Positions 46,380 through 58,755 of a stretch of DNA of 64,000 nt are shown piece by piece (the stretch's first letter is position 1; each line of letters opens with the position of its first letter). Position numbers and translations under genes: made by a program. This stretch comes from Capsicum annuum (lineage: Eukaryota; Streptophyta; Magnoliopsida; Solanales; Solanaceae), in NCBI RefSeq assembly GCF_002878395.1, contig NC_061114.1:161328631-161392630 (forward strand), in the 5' to 3' direction. Below the pieces are notes generated by a model. It had not been told where the DNA came from. It searched no databases and was given only the letters and a program-made list of their open reading frames with translations.

Positions 46380-47640
46380 GTGAGACAGTGGATTCTTGAA
46401 AAAGTGCATGGTGTGCATTACTCGATTCATCTAGGGTCCACTAAGATCTAACATGACTTGTGGGAAGTCTATTGGTGAAGTGGGATGAAGAGAGACACTG
46501 CAAAGTTTGTAGATAAGTGCTCCACATATCAACAGGTTAAGATTGAGCATCAAAAGCCTAGTGGGTCTATGCAGGAGTTCAGTATTCCCACATAGAAGTG
46601 GGAATAAGTGAACATAGACTTCGTGATGGGTTTGCCTCGTACTAGTCATCAACATGATTCGATTTGGGTCATTATGGAAAGGATGATCAAATCAGCCCAT
46701 TTCTTGCTAGCTCATACCTCTTATGAAATCGAGGATTATGCCAAGCTCTATGTTAGAGAGTTGGCTAGATTTAACGGTGTCTCATTGTCCATCATTTCAG
46801 ATTAAGGTACGCAATTCACCTCTTATTTTTGGAAAGCCTTCCAAAAGGGTCTTGGTACCCAAGTTTACCTCAATACAACCTTTCACCCTCAGATAGATGG
46901 TCAAGCATAAAGGACCATTAATACTTTAGAATATATGTTGAGAGCGTGTGTTGTTGACTTTAAGGGCATTTGGGATGACCACTTACCCTTGATAGAGTTC
47001 ACATATAATAACAACTATCAATCAAGAATTCAGATGGCCCCATTTGAGGCACTTTATGGGAGAAGATATAGATATCCTATTGGTTGGTTTGAAGTAGGTG
47101 ATTCCACTGTAGTAGAGCCTGATTTAGTGTTTGATACCCTAGAGAAAGTGCAGTTAATTAGAGAGAGGCTTAAGACAGCTCAGAGCAGACAAAAATTGTA
47201 TCTAGATATGAGAAGAAAAGATCTCGAGTTTGAGATTGACGACTTTGTATATTTGAAATCTCTCCCATGAAAGCAGTGAAGAGATTTGGCAAGAAGGGGA
47301 AGCTTAGTTCTTGATATGTTGGTCCTTATAGGATTCTCATTCATTTTGGTAAGGTAGCTTATGAGCTTGAGTTTCCTGCAGACTTAGCATCAGTGCACCC
47401 AGTATTTTACATCTCCTTGATAAAGAAGTGCATTAGTGACCCATCAGTTGTAATTCCTATAGAGAGTGTAGATGTTCAGAATAGTCTCTCTTATGAGGAA
47501 GTCCCAGTCGAAACCCTTGATTGTCATATTCGCAGACTAAGGAACAAAGAAGTTTCTTTGGTCAAAGTTCTTTGGTGGAATTAGTCCGTTGAGGGAGCTA
47601 CTTGGGAAACAGAAGCATAAATGTGAACCAAGTATCCTCA
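46380..47640 (+). pseudogene. pol (IN): Decayed integrase and chromodomain of T
   Basis: The zinc finger has HYSIHLGSTK (46408) and FVDKCSTYQQVK (46505-46540); the second Cys of CxxC is Tyr. The core reads VNIDFVMGLP (46605), SIISD (46791-46805, followed by a stop) and FHPQIDGQA-stop-RTINTLEYML. The stop at about 46909 replaces the catalytic Glu. The following 111-residue open stretch (46935-47270) includes WDDHLPLIEFTYNNNY and FEALYGRRYRYPIGWFE. A GPY/F segment (VGPYRIL, 47320) and a chromodomain-like end (VKVLWWN, stop, SVEGATWETEA at 47560-47615) close the gene. Confidence 0.88.
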
Positions 47641-47875
47641 TCTCTTCTCCACAAATTCAGACTCAGCCTAAGGTAACAGTCTTCCTTAGATTTACTCTAT
47701 TCCATGCTCAGTTACAACTGCATAACATTCTCATATCATTCATGAATTCATGAAACAGTTCAGTCATGTGTCATGTCTCTAGAATCCAGTCTTGCTTTAG
47801 TTATGCATGTTAGTATAAGTACAGTTCCTCAGTTCCCCTTAGCTTAGTCAATCTCATTTGAGGATGAATGTTCCC

Positions 47876-47888
47876 AAGGGGGAGCTAT
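47876..47888 (+). promoter_or_regulatory. Polypurine tract of T
   Basis: AAGGGGGAGCTAT lies directly before the LTR start TGTAAGAATCC. It is preceded by GAGGATGAATGTTCCC, the usual chromovirus wording. Confidence 0.85.
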
Positions 47889-49305
47889 TGTAAGAATCCA
47901 TAAAATTCTAATTATTTCAGTCCTATATACATGCCAAAAGGTGCCCCAGACTTAGAAAAATTCAGCCAAGTGTTAATGTTTAGAAGCATTTTTTTAGCCT
48001 GCGAAATTGAATATTCTTATTTTTTATCTTTCCAACCTTAGAATGTCGATCTTCAAGTCGATTCATGATCGGGGATGTCAATAGGTCATATTGAATGAGT
48101 TTCAAAATTCTCAGACTTTGTTTGGGTCATGTTTGGATTACCAAAACAGCAAGCCAATTCGATCTTGACGCGTCGCATTGGCTACGATGTTGACACCATC
48201 GACATGACACATCAGTGATTGCGTCGATCCCATTGACATGGAACGTCGATCCCATCGACGTGGCATGTCGGGTATCGCATTGCTAGGCTAGTTTTATGTG
48301 TTAAGTTATGGGTTTTTAAGGGCATTTAGGTCCTTTTTTCCTAACCTAATTCAGCTAAAACACAAAATTTAATATCCTAGAGGGCAAAAATCATTATTTT
48401 TTCACAAAATCCTCTCAAGAACAAGCCCTAGTTTCATCAAGCTCAAGATCAAGTCCCATGAATCCTAAAAAAATTCCATGAAATCAACAACCAATGTATC
48501 TTAGGTGTTCATCCTTGGGTTTTCTTCCACCCTTGGAGTTCAAAAACTATTTTTAAAACTTGAATTATGATTCCCGTGTTATGAATTGAATTATGCTCAT
48601 GTTTGTGTTATTGTATGGGTTTCAAGTTAAGATCTTTTATAAGTGTCCATGAAATTATGTTAGCATGTATGTTGAATTATGAATCTCTCATGTCAAAACC
48701 CTTGAATTGCAAGATTTCATGTTGAAGTGATGATTTCCTATATGTTATTCTTCATGTACCACAATCATACTCCCAAAGTGTTTGATAGAATATCAATGTG
48801 AATCAAATAGTGTAAGCATAACATGTTAGCATGTGTTCTCATTCATGTACAAGTTCATAACCTCCAAGTGTTTGAAGAAATGTCTTAGTAAATAAATTGT
48901 GAACAATTGACTATTATTATGTTTTCAAGATTTGCTATGTTCTACTGTTGATGCTATCGAGTCCTAGGGGTACTTGTTACCCAAAATCTAGTTGTTTAAT
49001 TAGTTGCAGTAGTTATAGAATTGTTCTAGTAAAGTTCTAGAACAGTGGTACACAGTTAGTTAATAGAACTCAGTGAACTCAGTCCGGTTCAACCAGTGAA
49101 CATGATCAGTTCAATCAAGCCTAGTACAGTCTAGTGATTAGTTCAGTGTCGATTCAGTTGGGAGTAGGATTCAGCACCAAGCGAACCCAGGGATGGGTGC
49201 ATTCCTTCCAGCAGAGGGTTTGACCCTTAGTAGTTGTCCCTGCATTACATAACTATGTAGCCAGCGTAGAGTAAGTCGTCCTCCTGCTAGATTAGGGTTG
49301 ATGCA

Positions 49306-49371
<66 letters not shown>

Positions 49372-50307
49372 GAGTCTTCCTGCCAGAGTAGGGTTGACAC
49401 AGCCTTGTTAGTATTCCTTGGCAAGGTGCTAAAACCCTTCCAACTGGATCACAGGTTGGATCATAACTCAATTTATAAATCGGGGTATGTCGGTTAAATG
49501 AACAATCCCACAGTCACAGTTTCATTCTCAGTATTCAGTAAGGAACGAAGACAGTTCTACAGAACTATGGCTATCAGTTATCAGTTACTTAGCCATTAGA
49601 AATTAGTACTTCAGTATTAGTCTAAAGTTTCAGTTATCATTATTCAATTATCAGAACTCAGTACCTCAATTTTAGTCTAATTCAGAAAAACGTTATATAC
49701 ACAGTATTGAATATTCAGCATGTTCAGTAGTTACAGTTTTACATGTACTCTCATCCAGTTAATTCATGATGTTTATTCAGTCAATTATTATCTCTTGTAT
49801 ATGAACCCATGTATATCAGCCCACCTCACTTAGTATACCAGTACATTCCACGTACTGACGCATACTCTTTCTTTGTGCCATGATGTCCCATATCATAGGT
49901 TCAGACGTTCACGTTCCTGGCCGTACTTAAAAGCTCAGGATGTCAGTTGTAGATTCAATAGTGATTCCTCATCCATCGATGATATTATGTTATTTTAGTA
50001 TTTCAGCAGTTCAGTAGTCATTTCAGTCAGACTTAGTTGGGGGTTTGTCCCATCAACTCCATATTCAGATAGTTAGAGGCTTTCAAACTAGCACAGTCAG
50101 TTATTCTATTTTCAGATGTTATTATCAGTACATTCAATTATTATTTTAGTATTTTGAGAACCTTTTGGCATATTCAGTTATACTTTTGCATATAATTTCT
50201 GTATTATTATTCAGTGCTCATAGCAGGTATCAATCATGAGTTAGCTTATGATCCTTCAGGGTCGTAAGCTCCATGTTACTTCCAGGGTGTAGACTCGGGG
50301 AGTTACA
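47889..50307 (+). repeat. 3' LTR of T (2.42 kb)
   Basis: It begins TGTAAGAATCC and ends GGGGAGTTACA. CG-containing short repeats (GCGTCGATCCCATTGACATG, CGTCGATCCCATCGACGTGG) lie at 48167-48278. A long (AT)n run is at 49308-49368. The next bases, CTAAT (50308-50312), should be the TSD; the left partner cannot be checked because the 5' LTR is truncated. Confidence 0.85.
49308..49368. repeat. (AT)n microsatellite, about 30 units
   Basis: It lies in the T 3' LTR. The same site in the truncated 5' LTR (about 40705-40718) has only about seven units. Confidence 0.95.
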
Positions 50308-50312
50308 CTAAT

Positions 50313-51650
50313 GGTCCGAAAATATATCAATATGAACCTCATAGAGATAGTGATGCTAAATTTTTAATGCAAATGCCACTGCTAACAACTCCAAGTCATG
50401 TGTAGGTTGATTTTTTTTCATGAACTTTCAATTGCCTAGGAGAATAATCCACCACCCTACAATGTTGCATCAACACACAACCCAACCCATTACGAGAATC
50501 ATCACAATACACTATAAATCCATCATTACCCCCGGGCAGGGTCAAAACTAGAGTTGGAGTCAACTTATCCTTTAACTTCTCAAAACTTCATTCACACACA
50601 TTTGACCATAAGAACTTAGCCTTCTTACTTGACAACTTAGTCAATGGGGAAGCAATAGTAAAAAAACTTTCCACAAATCTCCTATAGTGATAGACTAAAC
50701 CTAAAAAGTTTTGAATATCGGTTGGAGTCCTAGGTTTAGGACACTTCTTAAACACCGCATCCTTTTGTGTATCCACCATGATCCCTTCACTAGAGATAAC
50801 ATGACTAAGAAAAGTCACAACCTTCAACCAAAACTCTCACTTGGAGAACTTGGCATACAAATGCTAATACTTTAAGGTCTGCAACATCGCATCGAGGTGA
50901 TCAACTTGGTGTGCCTCACTCTTAGAATAAACCAATATGTTATCTATGAAGACAATGACAAACAAGTCCAAAAGCTGATGGAAGACCCTATTCATCAAAT
51001 CCATAAATGTTGCCAGAACGTTGGTCAACCCAAAAGACATAACTAGGAACTCATAGTGACCATACTAGGTCATGAGGGCAGTCTTAGGGATATCCACTTC
51101 CCTAATCTTAATCTAATGATAATCAAACCTAAGATCAATCTTAGAGAAATACTTCACACCTTAAAGCTAATCAAACAAATCATCGATCCTAGGAAGAGTA
51201 TACTTATTCTTTACGGTCACCTTATTCAACTAAAGATAGTCAATGCACATATAAAAGAAACCATCTTTCTTACACACGAACAACATCAGAGCAACCCAAT
51301 GGGACACACTAGGATGGATAAAACCTTTATCTAAGAGATCCTTCAATTGCTCCTTAAGATCCTTCAACTCAACCGGAGCCATTCTATATGGGGAAATGGA
51401 AATAGGACGAGTGTTCGGAATAAGATCAATCCTAAAATCAATTTTTCTATCTGAAGGAACACTAGGGAGATCATCAGAGAAAACCTTGGGAAACTTATTA
51501 ACAACTGGGATGGATTCTAGAGAAGGACCTTTTGAGTTAGAATCTTTAATCCGAACCAAATGATACAAACACTTCTTAGAAATCAACTTTCGGGCTTTAA
51601 GATATAAGATAAACCTCTCCTTAGGCACTAAAGAACCCCATTTCAATATA
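50313..51650 (-). pseudogene. pol (RT-RH): Decayed RT and RNase H of chromovirus P2
   Basis: Minus-strand order: leader with FPKVFSDDLPSVPSDRKIDF (about 51490-51440), LLDKGFIHPSVSHW (51330-51290), FVCKKDGFFYMCIDY (51275-51232), then after gaps [10 protein letters not shown] (about 50965-50936). The active site normally reads FIDD, so the second Asp is Asn. The connection is in the 79-residue piece 50827-50588 (FLGLVYHYRRFVESFF). RNase H is present up to HIDIFSDH at 50313, where T was inserted. The rest of P2 (integrase and 3' LTR) is not found left of T. Confidence 0.85.
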
Positions 51651-52860
51651 ATGATTGGATCATTAGAGAATTTGACTATCACCATATGGGTCCAACAATC
51701 TAAGAATGCATAATACGAATGCAACTAATCCATCCCATATATGACATCAAAGTTAACCATATTTAACTCTATCAAATCCCCAAGAGTTTCTTTAACACTA
51801 ATAGATACCACACCCCCCTATAGACTCTTTTAGAAATCATAGAGTCACCTACCAGTGTAGAAATAGAAAAAGGTTCAGAAAATAATTCAGGACCCAAACC
51901 AAAATATACAGCCATAAATGGGGTCACATAAGAAAGAGTATACCCTAGATCTAGTAAATTATACAAATCATGATAGAAAAGTTTTAACATACCAGTCACT
52001 ACATCAGGAGATACCTCAGAATCTTGGTGAGACACAAGCGCATATAACCGATTTCAACCAGTACCGATGCCAGAAGCAGAAACGGATGCAGAAGCAGCAC
52101 CCTTTGGTGTAGGAGAAGATGAAGAGGCCACAAGAGCCTTACTAGCTCAAGAAGCCATCATACACAATTATCATATTGTATGAGACTAATTTGACCATAG
52201 TAAAAACACTTGTTTTTCCCTTCCTCACAAAATCCACAGTGCGACCGCCTACAAAATCTATAAGAAGGGTGGGATGGAGCTGACTGAGCCCCACTAGCCT
52301 AAGTTTAGGCACCCTGTGCACGGGACCTACAATCATGCTAAGACTGACGATCACCCAATGGATTCGATTATGGAATACTAGCTGTGGCGAAAAAACTCTA
52401 CCACTTCTCTTTTGGACACTTACTACCATCTCTACCACTCTACTCAGAAGACCTATTCTTTTTCCCCTGTCTCTCACTAAACTCAAACTACTTTTTTTCT
52501 CTTCTTCCACTTGTTGCATGTAAACAACAAGCCTAGAGATATCCATGTCCTTGATCAGTAAGGCAGCCTTACTTTCAAGGATTGAGTCATGAGATAGTCC
52601 CAAAGCAAACTTTCTTATTTGTTCCCACATATCAAACACTATCTCTTAAGAATACCAAGACAACTAATGAAACTTCAAGGCATATTTCTTGACCGACATT
52701 CTCTCTTATTTTAAATTAACAAACTCTTAAATTTTGCTTCCCTTAACTCCTGAGAAAAAAAGTAGTCCAGAAATGTATTAGAGAAAGTCTCCCACAGATA
52801 TGACTCAGAAACATCACCTCTTGTCTGATCCTACTCCTCGTACCATTTATACGCCATATG
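51651..52860 (-). pseudogene. gag-PR: Decayed gag and protease of P2
   Basis: Gag reads MAYKWYEE at 52860, then a C-terminal portion with IRKFALGLSHDSILESKAAL and MDISRLVVYMQQVEEEKK (52620-52490). The zinc knuckle is broken (KCFYYGQ at about 52210, Cys to Tyr). The protease shows YNLLDLGYTLSYVTPFMAV (51960-51900), with the active-site Asp kept, and STLVGDSMISKRVYRG. Gag is cut at about 52860, where plus-strand integrase sequence begins. Many stops are present. Confidence 0.85.
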
Positions 52861-54120
52861 AGTCATGCTATATCATTCATCTTGGTTATACTAAGATGTA
52901 TCATGATCTTAATAAGATCTATTAGTGGAATAGAATGAAGAAGAATATGGTTGATTTCGTGGCAAAGTGCATGGTGTGTCAACGAGTTAAGGTTGAGCAC
53001 ATAAGGCCTTGTGGGTTGCATTAAGAAATTAATTTTCCTAAATGGAAGAGAGAAAATATCAATATGGATTCCATTACTGATCTTCCTCAGTCTCAAAACC
53101 AATTTGATTCTATTTAGCTCATCATGGATAGGATGACAAAATCTACGCATTTCTTACCCGTGTGGACTAACTTTTCAGTAGAGGATTATGCGAAGCTGTA
53201 TCTTCAAGAGATTGTGAGACTACATAGGGTGCCTATTTTGATTATTTTTATCATGGTATGCAGTTCACATCTCACTTTTGGTGGTCTTTCCAGAAAAAGA
53301 TAGGGACTAAGGTGAGTCTGAGTTCTACTTTCCATCCACAGTCAGATGGGCAAGTGGAGAGAACTATTCATCCTTGGAAGATATGCTTTGAGCCTGTGTG
53401 ATTGATTATGGGGTAGTTGGGTTGAGCATCTATCTTTAGTAGAGTTTGCTTACAATAATAGCTATCATACGTGTATTAGTATGGCTCATTTTGAGGTGTT
53501 GTATTATAGGAGGCGTAGATCTCCTATTGGTTAGTTTGAGCTTGGTGAGGCAGACTTGTTTGGCCTGGACTTGGTTTATCAGGATATGAAGAAGTTGAAG
53601 GTGATTCGGGATAGGCTCAGAGCTGCCCAAAGTTGCCAAAAGTCCTATGCAGATGTTAGGCATAGAGACTTGGAGTTTGAGGTTGGGGACATGGTATTCC
53701 TAAAGGCGTCTCCTATGAAGGGAGTAGTGCGGTTTGGCAAGAAGGGAAAGCTCAGTACTCAGTTTATTGGTCCTTATATGATTCTGCAGAGAGTTGACAA
53801 TGTTTCTTATAAATTGGAATTGCCTTCTAGTTTGGGTTTGGTTCATTCGGCCTTCCATATTTCTATATTGAGGAAGTGCATTGGTGATCCTTTTTCAATG
53901 GTTTCTTTATAGGGGTTGGGTATTTTGAATTCTCTATCTTATGAAGAGGTCCCGGTTAAGATCTTGGATAGGCAAGTTCGTCGAGTTGAACCAAGGATGT
54001 GGCTTTGGTAAGGATTCTATGGCGGAACCACAAGGTGGAAGAAGCTACTTGAGAAGTGGAAAAGGATATGAGGTCTAAGTATCCGCTTTTGTTTTCTGCT
54101 CTTGGGATTCGTGTGAAAGG
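52861..54120 (+). pseudogene. pol (IN): Decayed integrase and chromodomain of chromovirus M
   Basis: It starts within the zinc finger (HLGYTKMYHDLNK at 52890) followed by FVAKCMVCQRVKVEH (52958-53000). The core has NINMDSITDLPQSQ (53058). The second Asp region is disrupted by a small deletion near 53245. The third acidic residue is kept in DGQVERTI (53346-53370). The best open piece (53556-53912) includes RHRDLEFEVGDMVFLKA, FIGPYMIL and HSAFHISILRKCIGDP. The chromodomain end reads ILWRNHKVEEAT, then a TGA stop in place of Trp (54018-54053). Nothing of its RT is present to the left; instead gag of P2 lies there on the other strand. Confidence 0.85.
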
Positions 54121-54278
54121 TATGTATTCTTCAACATACTCTTATTTTGAAACTTTGTTAAAGGAAAGATTTATATCTTTTCCTCTTTTCTTTCAAACTT
54201 TGCTAAAGAGGTATGTTTGATAATGCAAATGACTCTGTGTATGGTTACCCCTACCTTATTCGACATTCAGGGATGAAT

Positions 54279-54296
54279 GTTCCTAGGCGAGCAGAT
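54279..54296 (+). promoter_or_regulatory. Decayed polypurine tract of M
   Basis: TTCCTAGGCGAGCAGAT follows GGGATGAATG and precedes the LTR start. The expected form is TTCCTAAGGGGGGAGAT. Confidence 0.65.
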
Positions 54297-56577
54297 TATT
54301 ACATCCTGGATTGTTTCCTTAGAAAATTTTTTTGGAATCCCATTATTCAGACCCAATACGACTCATGGTATGAGCCGTATGCTGGGGTACGAGTGGTAAG
54401 GTCCTATTGTATGTTGAACAGTGCTGGTTGGTGGGATGGTTTTGGTCACTGGAATAGATATGACTTAGGGGTGTGAGTTGTATAAATGGATACGAGTCAT
54501 ATGGTGGACAACGTTTGATCCTCTTGGTATTGCATTCAACCAGGGATATGGGTCATGGGTAAGGATTGTATGCTGAGGTTACGACTTAGTTAGATGAGTC
54601 GTAAACTAGATAATGTCTGACCCAAGGGTTGAGATTTTGGTACGACTGGTGGGTACCAGTCGTATAGGAGGGTATGACTCGTGAGGATTTGTTATATCCC
54701 TGTGATGGGTTTTCTGTGCAACTTAAGTGGGGCTATTCTAGATATTTCCATACTTACCGTAATTAGGTCTCATGACTTTTAATACACTTAGGATGTTATT
54801 CACCCTATTATTCTATTCATAAACACTTAGAAACTTTTCCTAAATATTTTATAATTCTCTCAAGAGCTTTTGGGGAAAAAAAGCTAGAGTTTCAACTAAG
54901 GGATTACTTTAGGGCTCGTCTTGGTGAATTCTTTCATCAATCTTCTTGGTTTAAGGCACGATTCTTTTCCCTCATTGTAATTTCAATTAAAGGAATAGAT
55001 TTTATGGTTATCCACATGGTTTTGCTATTGTGTTTTTTTGGTATTCAAATATGATTTGGGGGTTTTGATGCTAAATACTTAGTTATGGTTTCCTATGGCT
55101 TTAATTATGTTATTCTATGCATTAACGGTGGTTTTGGACAATTAGATTGCATGGTAATGGTTTAATGGTAATAGTTTGGTTTTGATTATATTATGCCCCC
55201 AATATGTTTGACAAAATGCTTATAAAGATATGTTTATTACATTGACTTCTTTCAATGGAACTCTTACTTGTTTTCGGCTTATGTAAGAAAGCTTAAATGG
55301 TTTACATGGTTTAAATGTTTTGAAAAGGCTAATTGGTTATGCTTCTAGAGAACATGGAAGTCTCCCAAGAGGTTTAATAAGGCTAGTGAAAGGACACTTG
55401 AAAGTCCCCTCAATCTAAATGGTTTGGCTATAGATAAATGCTTCCAAGTATGGGTGGTATGACGATACCACATAATAAATAGCCTTGGTTAATAAATGGT
55501 AAACTGGATTGTTTGGACATGGTTTTAATTGAACATTAATGGCGGGATGTGTAGCTAAGCTGTGGAAGGTGGCGGTCCCGGGGGGAATTAAAATCAGGAA
55601 CTCATATTTTCCGATATAAGGGGTCTTAATGACCATATGTGTGTGTCACATTTATATTGTGGGATGTACTATTCATCCTATGGGATATTGCCTATTCAAA
55701 TGGCTACACGTACTAGGACTCTTTCAGAAGGGGTAGTTGAACGCATATGGCTCGTGGGATATTAGGACGACAAAGCTACACAACCCAAGTAATGGTTTTA
55801 AATGCATGCTAAACTCGATCCCTTTTCCCTGCACTTATATATATGTATGGTTGTGTGCATTGGATGGTTTTCACTTGGTTTTATGACTGGCATTATTTTA
55901 TCCTTATCCTGATTTTCATACTAGGATTCACCTGCTCACCCGTCTACTGGCGGATGTATACCTACGCTATGCAGAAATCGGTCGTTTGATTCCTCCTTCA
56001 TAGTACTTGATTCGGGGACAACATTTGGACTAAAGTGGTGAGCTTCCATCCTTTTGGAAGGCTCCATTTCATGTTGGACATTCTTACACATTTTACTTTC
56101 ATTCTAGATATTGGTTTTGGTCATGGTTGGGGGCATGTCCCAACCGAATTTGTTTATTCTTTTCGATAGAGGCTTTGTGGTATTTCTGTGGATCGGTATG
56201 GCCAAGATCGATATAGGTGTTAGCCTTAGTATTGGTATTGAGGCTGGCATTATCGAATATAATTTCTAACCATTCTATCATACATTATTTTAGGTTTAAT
56301 CATATTATATCTTATTTTGTATATTCGGTTATGGACTTTGGTTTGGTTGGTACGGTTTGGCAGATGGTTTGGTACGGTTGAACTCAATTGGGTTGGTCAC
56401 GGTTATGGCCCTATCCCAAAGTCTTAATGAGAACATTGATGCTATCTTGTTATATGTTTGGAATTTAGCCCATCTTGGGGCTCATATAGTGGTTGGGTTG
56501 GGTAACAGGGGGTGGTGTCTGGACTGGGTTGGACTTGGGATGCCTATTACGTCTAGGCCCAGGTTTGAGTTATGACA
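54297..56577 (+). repeat. 3' LTR of M (2.28 kb)
   Basis: It begins TATTACATCCTGG (TG mutated to TA) and ends GAGTTATGACA. It is of the same broad family as the solo LTR 4008-6614: shared phrases include TTTTATCCTTATCCTGA, GAAGGCTCCATTTCATGTTGG-like wording, and GGGGCATGTCCCAACCG. U3 carries several ACGACTCATGG/AGTCGTA motifs (54355-54690). Confidence 0.7.
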
Positions 56578-58755
56578 TAATGACATAGCCCATACCAACC
56601 CAAAGTAGTTCCTCAAAGCCTCTATCTGAAAATAAAACAATATCTGGTCGGAACATGCCCCTAACCATCGACAAAACCAATATCTAAGTCTAAACCAATA
56701 AAGACATAAGAAACTACAACTAGAAATGGAGCCTTCTGAAGTATGGAAGATCACTACTTCAAGTCAACACAGGTTGTTCCTAAAGTCTAACCTACTGAGC
56801 CGGATGTGTAGTACGACCAACACCTGCATCGCATAGGGATTACGGTAAGCAGTTAGAGCGCTAGCATATAACTTAAGGATAACGGTAAAATAATGCCAAC
56901 AGTTCAAAACCAATCAATTAATGCATATAACCAATGCAATACATATATATATACCATGCAAGGATAGGGAACAAGATTAGCATGAACTTTGGAAACCATT
57001 AACCTGGGTTGTGTAGCATGACCGTCATAGAACAAGGTACCCATGGGCTATATGGCCCCAGCTCTCCGCTAGATGGAAAGGCCTCAGTGCGTGTAGCCGC
57101 ACGAACTAGAGAATATCCAAAAACATATATGCCTATATGGGATACTCGAACATCCCGGCATAATAAGGGTGACTTAAGCACCAATACATATAGTAAGGGG
57201 GACTCGAACCTCCCTTTCAGATATTTATTCGAAGGACTCAAACCACCCGATCATAAGACACCCGCTCCATCTTAGTCCTTTGGGCTCCACTTTCACGACC
57301 CAACTATATATCCCTTTATTAACCCCAACTTAAAACAATCATTCCACATACAAAAATATTAAGTCAATTACTTACCAAAGACATTTCATTGGTATCGTCA
57401 TACCAACACTACTTACAAGTATACCACATGCGATGATCATTATCAATCAACCATTCATTAAATTGACTTTTGGACTCAAATCCATCATCTAACAAAGACA
57501 CTTATTAAATTCAAAGTCTAAGGACTCGAACCAATTGTCTAAAAAAGACATAAGCCAAGTTAATATTTAGGGACTCAAACCCATTTAGCCAATTAAACCA
57601 CCAAGGCTATTATTTAGATCATTACATGGCCAATAAGGTCTTCACAAAACTATTTACCAACCATTCATATTCATTAGGCCAATGCCTTAGTTCAAAAGAA
57701 CATTATCATTTGACTATTTTATTCTCTTAGGCATTTTCACAAACACTTTGAGAGCACGATATCATCAAAACCATAACCAATGTAAAAACCATCAAGTTTA
57801 GGGTAACCCATGATCCATTTGTTAAACCATAATTGCTAATCATCCACATGTGCAAACCATCATCAATACATGTATAAACACAAGTTAAACCAAGAATAAA
57901 TATTACTCAATAATATGCATCAAAACCCTCAACATTGGTTTTCAAAACCATCATTAATGATTCATAATCAATGTTTAAAACACATGACATTTGAGACCTA
58001 AATGTGTCTTATTCAAGAAGATTCATGGAAGAAATTTGACTCTTAAGCCTCAAGATGACCACCATTGAAGAACCTTAGCCCTAATTTCCACAAGAGAGTT
58101 TAGAGAGTGTTTTTGGAGTGTTTAATCTTTCAATAGTGGGTTATGAGAGGCCTCAATGTGTTTTAAGACGTAGGGACATAAGGATTTTGGGGTGGGAAAT
58201 ATTCGGAATACCCCCAGCTTTAAATCTAAAAACATGCACGCAGGAAGGTACGACCATACCCTTCTAAACCGTACCCTAGGGTATGAGTGTTACCCTTATC
58301 TCATACCCTAGACATCATCTTGAACCTCCATAATGATCAACATACAACTACACATGGCTAAATCATATCCTAACATATGAGAAGTACCCTATAACCTGTA
58401 CCCTAAGCAGAATCCTCTAGACCAACTTAGGGTATCATATGACTTAGCCACATACAACTCATACCTTAACATACTTCTAGTAAGGAGTCTATTCGTACTT
58501 TTGATAGAAAGTAAAATCCTCTAGACCAACTTAGGGTATCATATGACTTAGCCACATACAACTCATACCTTAACATACTTCTAGTAAGGAGTCTATTCAT
58601 ACTTTTGATAGAAAGTGACATTGAACACACTGATTTACAAATGAGTTGAAGACCCCTAACCCATATCTTATCATATAACTTGTACCCTAAGTCGTATGAT
58701 GTCCAGAAGCTTCTAACTCAAGAAATTTCTAAGGGTCGAAAGACAAGGTGTTTCA
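56578..58755 (-). repeat. LTR of an inserted element, probably the 5' LTR of P2
   Basis: On the minus strand it begins TGAAACACCTTGTC at 58755 and runs to about 56583, where it lacks its last 150-200 bases. The right flank ATAAG (58756-58760) is followed by AGAATAAAA. In the O1 3' LTR the same site reads AATAAGATAAGAGAATAAAA (18149-18168), so the element was inserted into the O1 5' LTR. Assigning it to P2 is inference from strand and order. Confidence 0.6.
58411..58618. repeat. 104-bp tandem duplication inside the LTR
   Basis: Two copies begin with AATCCTCTAGACCAACTTAG at 58411 and 58515 and differ at about two positions. The surrounding LTR is much more diverged from its relatives, so this duplication is younger. 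Confidence 0.9.

Noticed and set aside
44881..47640. Possible endogenous pararetrovirus, because of RT and RNase H
   Set aside because: Integrase, a chromodomain-like end, LTRs, a polypurine tract and a tRNA-Met PBS are all present in Ty3/gypsy order. No movement-protein or coat-protein-like region was seen.
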